Position numbers and translations under genes: made by a program
Origin: Azoarcus sp.
GTDB taxonomy: Bacteria > Pseudomonadota > Gammaproteobacteria > Burkholderiales > Rhodocyclaceae
Assembly (NCBI GenBank): GCA_031258035.1
Contig: JAIRNL010000027.1
Location: 1-11,947, forward strand
Length of the DNA: 11,947 nucleotides
Direction: 5' to 3'
The notes under the pieces: model-generated
Told to the model about the DNA's origin: nothing
Databases searched by the model: none
What the model saw: only the letters and a program-made list of their open reading frames with translations
Shown: positions 7,173 to 11,947 of the stretch, piece by piece
Numbering within the stretch: the stretch's first letter is position 1
Layout: each line of letters begins with the position of its first letter

Positions 7173-7895
7173 ATGAGACAAATCGTTCTCGACACCGAAA
7201 CCACGGGCCTCGACTGGAAAAACGGCGACCGCGTCGTCGAAATCGGCTGTGTCGAACTACTCGACCGTCGCCTCACCGGGCGGCATTTCCACGTCTACAT
7301 CAACCCCGAACGCGCCGTTGCCGCCGAAGCGGTGGCCGTACACGGCCTCAACGACGACTTTCTCGCCGACAAGCCCGTGTTCGCCGCCATCGCCGCCGAC
7401 TTTGAAGCCTTCGTGCGCGATGCCGAACTGGTGATTCACAACGCCTCTTTCGATGTCGGCTTCCTCGATCACGAACTCGGCCTGCTCGGGCGTTCGCCCA
7501 TCAGGGAATCATGCAGCGGCGTGGTCGATACCCTGAGGCTGGCGCGGGAACAAAACCCCGGCAAAAGAGCCTCGCTCGATGCCCTGTGCGAACGGTACGA
7601 AATCGACAACGCCCATCGCACCCTGCACGGCGCCCTGCTGGACGCCGAATTGCTCGCCGAAGTCTATCTGGCCATGACGCGCGGCCAGGAGAGCCTGATC
7701 ATGGCGCTGGAAGACGCCCCGGGCGCCGAGGCGACCGAAACGGATACCGTCATCGGCGACCGGCCCTCGCTGCATGTGTTGCGGGCGTCGGACGAGGAAG
7801 TGGCTGCGCACGACGCCATGCTGGCGGACGTCGCCAGGGCGAACGGGGGAAAGTGCCTGTGGCTGGCTGGGAAGGAAAGTAGCCATCACCCTTGA
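7173..7895 (+). CDS. dnaQ: DNA polymerase III epsilon subunit (3'-5' proofreading exonuclease)
   Basis: This encodes 240 residues, matching E. coli DnaQ (243). The ATG at 7173 has AGGG 6 nt upstream. The DEDDh exonuclease motifs are complete: ExoI VLDTETTGLD (Asp7, Glu9), ExoII HNASFDVGFLDHE (Asp94), and ExoIII HGALLDAELLA with His152 and Asp157. After the catalytic domain, QESLIM (about 172-177) lies where a clamp-binding peptide is found in DnaQ, and the C-terminal tail would contact the polymerase alpha subunit. Epsilon proofreads replication errors in the Pol III core. In many bacteria dnaQ pairs with rnhA; here it sits between a DHH phosphoesterase gene and a run of exported proteins. 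Its stop codon overlaps the ribosome site of the next gene, so the downstream genes are probably read on the same transcript. Confidence 0.95.
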   Translation: MRQIVLDTETTGLDWKNGDRVVEIGCVELLDRRLTGRHFHVYINPERAVAAEAVAVHGLNDDFLADKPVFAAIAADFEAFVRDAELVIHNASFDVGFLDHELGLLGRSPIRESCSGVVDTLRLAREQNPGKRASLDALCERYEIDNAHRTLHGALLDAELLAEVYLAMTRGQESLIMALEDAPGAEATETDTVIGDRPSLHVLRASDEEVAAHDAMLADVARANGGKCLWLAGKESSHHP

Positions 7896-7907
7896 GGACA
7901 CCTGATC

Positions 7908-8717
7908 TTGTCGACTTTCCGGGGACAGAAATTTTTGCTGGTTGTGTTCGCAATGGCGATGCTTTCGACGTCTTTCCCGTCCAGATCCGATGCGCAGGGC
8001 GATTTCCTGGCTCAGCAACAACAGTACGGACGTGTCAGGGAAGCGTTGCGCGCCAAGGGGCCGGCGCTTGCCCGCCAACTCGGCGCGCGGGGCCTGGAAA
8101 CCGGCGCTCTCAATATCCTGTTCGTCGTCTACAAGGCCGAGGGCGTCCTGGAGCTTCATGCAAAGAAGGCGGACGCCGCGCGCTATGCGAAATTGACGAG
8201 TTATCCCATTTGTGCCGCGTCGGGAACGCTTGGCCCCAAGCGCAGGCAGGGCGACCGGCAGGTGCCGGAGGGGTTCTATCACATCGACCGTTTCAATCCG
8301 GCGAGCAACTACCATCTCTCGCTCGGCGTGAGTTATCCGAATGCCGCCGACAGGCTCAGAAGCGGTGCCGCCGACCCGGGGGGCGACATCTTTATCCACG
8401 GTGCCTGCGTCACCGTGGGGTGTTTGCCGATGACCGACGATAAAATCAAGGAAATCTATCTTTATGCGCTGTACTCCCGAGCCAGCGGGCAGAAAGAAAT
8501 CCCTGTTTATATTTTTCCTTTTCGCATGACCCCGGAAAATATGGAGAAGCACGCCGTGCTTTTCGCCAAACGCCCCGAGTTGCGTCCTTTTTGGCAAAAC
8601 CTCAGGGAAGGGTATGATTCGTTCGTGACGCATGGCGAGGCGCTTGCGCCGCGGGTGGCGCGCAATGGGGATTACAGTTTTGGGCGCGGCGATGCCGCCG
8701 ACGCCGATCCTCGATAG
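7908..8717 (+). CDS. Exported L,D-transpeptidase-fold protein, YafK/DpaA-like
   Basis: This encodes 269 residues starting at a TTG (7908). I prefer it to the ATG at 7953 because GAGGA lies 9 nt upstream and only the longer form has a full signal peptide: Arg/Lys n-region, hydrophobic core about 9-20, likely cleavage near SDA-QG at 29. The YkuD domain ends in the catalytic signature IFIHGACVTVGCLPMTDDKI with His164 and nucleophile Cys172. An earlier segment, TSYPICAASGTLGPKRRQGDRQ followed by VPEGFY, is also typical. The pattern is nearest to E. coli YafK (DpaA/LdtF), which detaches Braun's lipoprotein from peptidoglycan rather than making 3-3 crosslinks; whether this protein cuts or joins is inferred only. 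It lies 12 nt after dnaQ and 45 nt before the YfaP/TPR gene. Confidence 0.88.
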   Translation: MSTFRGQKFLLVVFAMAMLSTSFPSRSDAQGDFLAQQQQYGRVREALRAKGPALARQLGARGLETGALNILFVVYKAEGVLELHAKKADAARYAKLTSYPICAASGTLGPKRRQGDRQVPEGFYHIDRFNPASNYHLSLGVSYPNAADRLRSGAADPGGDIFIHGACVTVGCLPMTDDKIKEIYLYALYSRASGQKEIPVYIFPFRMTPENMEKHAVLFAKRPELRPFWQNLREGYDSFVTHGEALAPRVARNGDYSFGRGDAADADPR

Positions 8718-8762
8718 GGAGATGCACTGATGCCTGACTTTACCGTTCCAAGGAGGCGGAAA

Positions 8763-9953
8763 ATGGCCGGATCGCTTTTGGCTGGAAAGCATGTTTTGTT
8801 CCCTGCGGTTTTGGCGGTTGGCGCGCTGGGCGCCAGCGCGGCATGGGCGCAGGGCGTGTCGATAGAGGTGCTGGACGCGACGGTGAAAGACCGGCGGCTC
8901 AGCGGCGCGAATGTGATCCTGCAACAAAGCGGCGAGCAAAGCGTCTCGGCGGTCACGGATGCGCAGGGCAGGGCGCGCCTGACGCCGCGCAAGCCGATCA
9001 CGGGCGAGGAGATGTTGATCATCAGGAAAGCAGGCTTTTCCGACCTGGTGGCCAAATGCCCGTGCGACGGCCTGACTTACGCGATGAGCCCGGTACTGAA
9101 AGGGCTGGACAGCGTCCGGGTGGTGCTGAACTGGGGCAAAACGCCCGACGATCTGGATTCGCACCTGATATACGGTAGCGATCATATCTATTTCGAGGCG
9201 AAAAAAGGCAGCCAAGCCTGGCTGGACGTTGATGATACAGATAGCTACGGGCCGGAAACGGTCACGATCGACAAAAAACAATATGGCACATCGTATATCT
9301 ACGCTGTGCATGATTACAGCAACAAGCGTGTGGACGACCGATTCCTGTCGGAAAGTGGGGCGCGGGTGTTCGTCTATGTGGGGCAGTCGCTGGTCAAGAC
9401 TTATTACGTCCCGGCGGGTGTTGGCGATGTCTGGACTGTCTTTCGCATTTCCGGAGACGGTGATATCGAGGATATAAACAGCTTGAGCGGATATGGCGGC
9501 TCGTCCAAGGGCGTGGCGGCGTATGCGGTGTCCAGCGTAGCGCCGCAGCAGGGCGCTCACGCGAGTGTCGACACGGATGGCGCGAAACGAAGCAACACGC
9601 TGGGGGAAAAAGCCTATCACGCTGGCAGGCTGGAAGCGGCGATCGGGCATTTCCAGGCCGCGATCCAGAAAGACCCCGGTTTTGCCGCCGCCTATGGCAA
9701 CCTGGGTTTGGCGTATCGCAAGTTGAACCGCTTTGCCGAGTCGATCTGGGCGAGCCGCAAGGCCATTGCCTTTGCCAGTGGAGCGCGCGCGGCAAAAACG
9801 CGGGCGGCGGCATACTACGAGATTGCAAAACTCTATGAAAACAACGGAGATTCCGAGAGCGCCTTGCGGCATTACAAACTCGCCAGGGAAAACAGCGACA
9901 ACCCTGCCTATGATGAGGCCGTGACGCGCATGGGCGGCGATTCGCGCGATTGA
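8763..9953 (+). CDS. Exported YfaP-like (DUF2135) protein with TPR repeats
   Basis: This encodes 396 residues from the ATG at 8763, which has a perfect AGGAGG at 8751-8756 and opens a Sec signal peptide cleaved near AWA-QG (29). An ATG at 8730 with its own GGAG could add 11 residues. Order of parts: a small beta/Ig-like, carboxypeptidase-regulatory-type segment (about 31-112, VTDAQGRARL), then a YfaP/DUF2135-like domain (about 115-232) with VRVVLNWGKTPDDLDSHL, acidic LDVDDTDSYGPETVTI and VHDYSNKR, then a Gly/Ser/Ala linker, then about three TPR units (280-380) including GRLEAAIGHFQAAIQKDP and NGDSESALRHYKLA. The Asp clusters could bind calcium, and TPRs usually hold partner proteins. No enzyme motif is seen. 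Its place between a YkuD protein and a deacetylase suggests a periplasmic scaffold; the function is not known. Confidence 0.8.
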   Translation: MAGSLLAGKHVLFPAVLAVGALGASAAWAQGVSIEVLDATVKDRRLSGANVILQQSGEQSVSAVTDAQGRARLTPRKPITGEEMLIIRKAGFSDLVAKCPCDGLTYAMSPVLKGLDSVRVVLNWGKTPDDLDSHLIYGSDHIYFEAKKGSQAWLDVDDTDSYGPETVTIDKKQYGTSYIYAVHDYSNKRVDDRFLSESGARVFVYVGQSLVKTYYVPAGVGDVWTVFRISGDGDIEDINSLSGYGGSSKGVAAYAVSSVAPQQGAHASVDTDGAKRSNTLGEKAYHAGRLEAAIGHFQAAIQKDPGFAAAYGNLGLAYRKLNRFAESIWASRKAIAFASGARAAKTRAAAYYEIAKLYENNGDSESALRHYKLARENSDNPAYDEAVTRMGGDSRD

Positions 9954-9954
9954 T

Positions 9955-11130
9955 ATGGCGCGCCATTCGGACAGCCTGCGGGGCGCGGCGATGAAAGCGG
10001 GTAAATGGGTCGCCCTCTGCGCACTGAGTGCCATGGCATGGTGCGCGCACGGCGCGCCGCTGGACGACGCGCTGGCCGCGACGGTGAGCGGCAAGCGCCC
10101 GGGCGGCGCGGAAATGACAGTGGCCCGGATCGACCGGAGCGCGTATGCCGGGATAACCGATCAGGCATCTTTCGACCGTGCTTCGCGGCAGGCGATCCTG
10201 GCTTTCACGCGGGAACTGATCGCCTATGAAAACATGGTCGTGGCGCAGAAGCATCGAGACCGCGACGATCTGGCGGGCGTCGAACGCTTGCTCGACCGCT
10301 TCTGGAAAGAATTGCTGGCTAATTACCAGAGCGCACTCAAGACCTGCGCCGATTGCGAGGCGGCTGGCACGAGCGACGAGTTACGGCATCTCGCCGCCAA
10401 GGCGCAGGTGGAACCGGCATTGCGCGAGTTTTACAAAGCCTACCTGTTCGAGCAGTTCCGTTTGGGCGCATTGTTTCAAAAGGTTTCCAGTGAAATAGAT
10501 GTGTTCAACGACAACGAAATCACCGGCGCGGCATTCGGCGATATGGCGTTTTTGCTTTCATTCGACGATGGGCCGAGCGACCGGAATGGATCCTCCGATC
10601 GTTTGATTGAATCGCTGAACCGCCTCGGTCTGCACGCTGTTTTTTTCGCATTGGGCGAACGCCTGAGCCTCCGCCAGGGAAAAAGTGGCGATCTGGCAAA
10701 ACTTTTTGCGAACCAATGTCTGGCTTCACACGGACAGACCCACCAATCGCACGCGAAGCTGAAGGAATGGCAGGCTTCGGTGCTGGATTCGCTGGCAATG
10801 GCAAAATCCGCCGCGCCAGATGCTTTTGCCAACGCCTTTCGCCCGCCCTACGGACAACGCAGGGCGGACAGCGGCGACTTTTTCAGGCGGCACGGGGTCA
10901 AAGTGGTCTTGTGGAATATCGACTCGCAGGACTGGCACAAGAAGATCAGTGCCCAGGATGCTGTCGATCGCGTCGTTTCGCTGATGCTTTTGAGGCGAAA
11001 AGGCATCATCCTCTTTCACGATATTCATGCAAAGGCGTCGGTCGCCATCCCGCGGATTTTTCAGACACTGGAAAATACAGCCATCCAATGGCTCGATTGC
11101 CGAAACTCGCCTTATGGAAACGCTGATTAA
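9955..11130 (+). CDS. Exported polysaccharide deacetylase (NodB/CE4 domain)
   Basis: This encodes 391 residues from the ATG at 9955, 1 nt after the previous stop, so coupled translation is likely. The ATG at 9991 would give a more compact signal peptide (MKAGKWVALCALSAMAW) and is a real alternative. The N-terminal 35-190 is a mostly helical, unassigned domain with a CADC pair. The C-terminal CE4 domain carries all five motifs: SFDDGPSDR (Asp204 base, Asp205 metal), SHGQTH (His259 and His263, metal), RPPYGQ (296-301), VLWNIDSQDW, and ILFHDIH (His355). These Zn-dependent enzymes remove N- or O-acetyl groups from peptidoglycan, chitin-like or secreted polysaccharides such as PNAG. Context (YkuD-fold and YfaP/TPR proteins) suggests a periplasmic glycan substrate, an inference. 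A hairpin at 11250-11264 may end the transcript. Confidence 0.9.
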   Translation: MARHSDSLRGAAMKAGKWVALCALSAMAWCAHGAPLDDALAATVSGKRPGGAEMTVARIDRSAYAGITDQASFDRASRQAILAFTRELIAYENMVVAQKHRDRDDLAGVERLLDRFWKELLANYQSALKTCADCEAAGTSDELRHLAAKAQVEPALREFYKAYLFEQFRLGALFQKVSSEIDVFNDNEITGAAFGDMAFLLSFDDGPSDRNGSSDRLIESLNRLGLHAVFFALGERLSLRQGKSGDLAKLFANQCLASHGQTHQSHAKLKEWQASVLDSLAMAKSAAPDAFANAFRPPYGQRRADSGDFFRRHGVKVVLWNIDSQDWHKKISAQDAVDRVVSLMLLRRKGIILFHDIHAKASVAIPRIFQTLENTAIQWLDCRNSPYGNAD

Positions 11131-11187
11131 CCCGGAGTTTGCCAAACCAGACCTTGGCCGCCATCGCGGCGCGAATTGTAAAACAAG

Positions 11188-11243
11188 CCCACGTCATTCC
11201 GCGTCCCCCTCCCACGTCATTCCGCGCGTAGTCGCGGAATGAC
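11188..11243. repeat. REP-like repeat pair with perfect 11-bp-arm hairpin
   Basis: CCCACGTCATTCCGCG occurs at 11188-11203 and again at 11211-11226. The second copy continues into a perfect hairpin: GTCATTCCGCG (11216-11226), loop CGTAGT, CGCGGAATGAC (11233-11243). GTCATTCC/GGAATGAC ends are a widespread theme of dispersed palindromic elements in proteobacteria. The two direct copies plus the inverted one make it look like a REP/BIME-type element or the remnant of a MITE. Confidence 0.6.
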
Positions 11244-11249
11244 AATCAG

Positions 11250-11267
11250 GGGCGCTTCGCGCCCTTT
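11250..11267 (+). terminator. Possible intrinsic terminator of the dnaQ-to-deacetylase transcript
   Basis: GGGCGC (11250-11255), loop TTC, GCGCCC (11259-11264), then TTT. The stem is perfect and GC-only but the T run is short. It lies about 120 nt after the deacetylase stop and directly behind the REP-like hairpin. Confidence 0.5.
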
Positions 11268-11296
11268 GTATGCAATGGCACTTCATGGAGTAGGTT

Positions 11297-11527
11297 ATGC
11301 CTGTAATAAATCAGCGTTTCCTTTGAGAAATACACGGGTAAGCGCCGTGATCGTCCCTGGAAAAAAGCTGCCCGCCAATTTTTTCTGACAGTATTGGCTT
11401 TAGGGGCGCTTTCAGCCGTGTTGGGAATTAGTAATATCACGTAGACGTGCATGGCAGGGGCGTGACAAAAGACATTGATGTCGAAAATCTTTACACGCCT
11501 TTCCGCAATGGATTTGCCTTCATATAG
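11297..11527 (+). pseudogene. Interrupted small membrane-protein frame (CTT-TGA break)
   Basis: ATG at 11297 has GGAG at 11287-11290 with a 6-nt spacer and reads MPVINQRFL, then TGA at 11324-11326. Shifting +1 after CTT (11321-11323) opens a protein-like frame to a stop at 11442: EKYTGKRRDRPWKKAARQ, a basic segment, followed directly by FFLTVLALGALSAVLGIS, a good single membrane helix. A further frame change near 11436 would add GVTKDIDVENLYTPFRNG and end at 11525-11527. Needing two frame changes suggests a decayed gene; the first break alone is also compatible with RF2-style +1 frameshifting. No family is recognised. A minus-strand frame across the same region starts only at TTG and is less protein-like. 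Confidence 0.3.
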
Positions 11528-11572
11528 AATGCACAATAATAAACGCGCCTATTTTATCCTTTGAAAATCAAC

Positions 11573-11627
11573 AGCGTACACTCTCCTTGTTTGCGTGGGA
11601 AATGATGGATTCAATTGCTTGTACGCT
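11573..11627. promoter_or_regulatory. Widely spaced inverted repeat, candidate upstream activator site
   Basis: AGCGTACA at 11573-11580 and its exact complement TGTACGCT at 11620-11627 are 47 bp apart centre to centre, about 150-205 bp upstream of the sigma-54 -24 box. That is the usual distance for binding sites of NtrC-type activators. Activity is inferred from position and symmetry only. Confidence 0.3.
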
Positions 11628-11776
11628 ATCTTGATTAATGGGAGATGATGCCTTTTGCTTATCTTATTGTGGTTTACCGAAATACCACGGGCCCGGAATG
11701 TCGATTTCTTTGACTGCTTTCAGATGGGCCGAAGTCTTATCCTGAAAAATCCTTTAAAATCATTAAAATACATATG

Positions 11777-11792
11777 TGGCACGGGATTTGCT
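11777..11792 (+). promoter_or_regulatory. Sigma-54 (RpoN) promoter
   Basis: TGGCACGGGATTTGCT fits the sigma-54 consensus TGGCACG-N4-TTGCW at every fixed base, with GG at 11778-11779 (-24) and GC at 11790-11791 (-12) at the required spacing. Transcription would start near 11802-11804, giving a leader of about 75 nt to the ATG at 11879. An NtrC-family activator would be required. Confidence 0.8.
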
Positions 11793-11878
11793 GACGTGGC
11801 CGTCATCGGCAGCGGCGCACGCATGTTGCGAAATTGTGCACTGCCGAATGTTCACAACAACTCATGAGGAATGCAAAA

Positions 11879-11947
11879 ATGAAACCCTTCTCCAAACTTG
11901 TCGCCGCCATGGCGCTGGGATTTGGCTTTGCCGGCGCAGCCCAGGCT
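11879..11947 (+). CDS. Start of an exported protein gene (signal peptide only in window)
   Basis: The gene runs off the right edge; only 23 codons are visible. ATG at 11879 is preceded by AGGA (11867-11870) at 8 nt. The translation begins MKPFSKLVAAMALGFGF and reaches AGAAQA, a complete Sec signal peptide: Lys n-region, Ala/Leu/Gly/Phe core and an A-x-A cleavage site ending at residue 23. It is the first gene behind the sigma-54 promoter. Signal peptides of this look are common on PEP-CTERM proteins, whose genes in some betaproteobacteria need sigma-54 and PrsK/PrsR, but the sorting motif would be at the unseen C-terminus. The product cannot be named. Confidence 0.75.
   Translation, partial: MKPFSKLVAAMALGFGFAGAAQA

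Larger units (their letters stand above)
11131..11878. other. 748-base AT-richer spacer with repeats, a broken small frame and a sigma-54 promoter
   Basis: No intact gene of convincing quality lies here. In order it holds: the CCCACGTCATTCCGCG repeats and hairpin (11188-11243), a second hairpin with a short T run (11250-11267), an interrupted small membrane-protein frame (11297-11527), an inverted repeat (11573-11627), a short stretch where several frames are open without a preferred one (11638-11748), a consensus sigma-54 promoter (11777-11792) and the leader of the next gene. Base composition from about 11280 to 11775 is clearly richer in A and T than the genes to its left, which may reflect acquired or decaying DNA. 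Confidence 0.7.

Noticed and set aside
7509..10094. 861-codon open frame on the minus strand across dnaQ, the YkuD gene and the YfaP/TPR gene
   Set aside because: It is antisense to three genes with intact motifs and signal peptides, has no domain or membrane pattern, and is the expected by-product of high-GC codon use.
11246..11536. 96-codon minus-strand frame in the right-hand spacer
   Set aside because: It begins only at TTG, reads through both strands of a terminator hairpin at its end, and its translation shows no domain; the plus strand has a better start site and a membrane helix.
11648..11713. Second short frame (ATG 11648, 21 codons) also ending at CTT-TGA
   Set aside because: Its GGAG is only 3 nt from the ATG, two other frames are open across the same bases, and the shifted continuation runs through the sigma-54 promoter, so the likeness to the 11297 break is probably chance.
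11638..11748. 36-codon plus-strand frame starting at ATG 11638
   Set aside because: No suitable ribosome site and no recognisable protein features.

Overview
The window looks like a piece of a betaproteobacterial chromosome, most plausibly from the Rhodocyclales. It is GC-rich, and its proteins (PurN, a DUF3108 protein, an RsmB/NOP methyltransferase, NudC, DnaQ, a DHH phosphoesterase) read like that group. The taxonomic call is an inference from protein style and gene neighbourhood; there is no rRNA or other marker here. All genes are on the plus strand except queD. No tRNA, rRNA, CRISPR array, transposase or insertion sequence was seen.

Region by region. 1-2548 is a tight housekeeping operon: the 3' part of purN, a secreted DUF3108 protein and an RsmB/NOP-type RNA m5C methyltransferase, with a 4-nt gap and then a 1-nt overlap. 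2549-3132 is a spacer followed by a small solitary XRE-type regulator, whose promoter carries a perfect 18-bp palindrome. 3161-3646 (minus) is QueD, and 3755-4162 is a bacteriohemerythrin followed by a strong, probably bidirectional hairpin terminator. 4300-7895 holds soluble metabolic and housekeeping genes: an alpha/beta hydrolase, NudC (NAD(H)/NAD-cap pyrophosphatase), a DHH/DHHA1 phosphoesterase often called exopolyphosphatase, and the DnaQ proofreading subunit. 7908-11130 is a compact run of three exported proteins directly behind dnaQ: a YafK/DpaA-like L,D-transpeptidase-fold protein, a YfaP(DUF2135)-plus-TPR protein and a NodB polysaccharide deacetylase with an unassigned N-terminal domain. 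Their spacings (12, 45 and 1 nt) suggest one transcript and a joint role in the cell envelope or an exported glycan.

11131-11878 is the least ordinary stretch. It holds a repeated CCCACGTCATTCCGCG element ending in a perfect 11-bp-arm hairpin, a second hairpin that may terminate the deacetylase transcript, and an AT-richer segment. In that segment a small membrane-protein reading frame has a good ribosome site but is broken at a CTT-TGA +1-frameshift-like site. It ends in a textbook sigma-54 promoter (TGGCACG-N4-TTGCT) 86 nt before a new gene, of which only the Sec signal peptide lies in the window. The sigma-54 promoter plus signal peptide in this type of organism suggests, by inference only, a gene of the PEP-CTERM/exopolysaccharide regulon.
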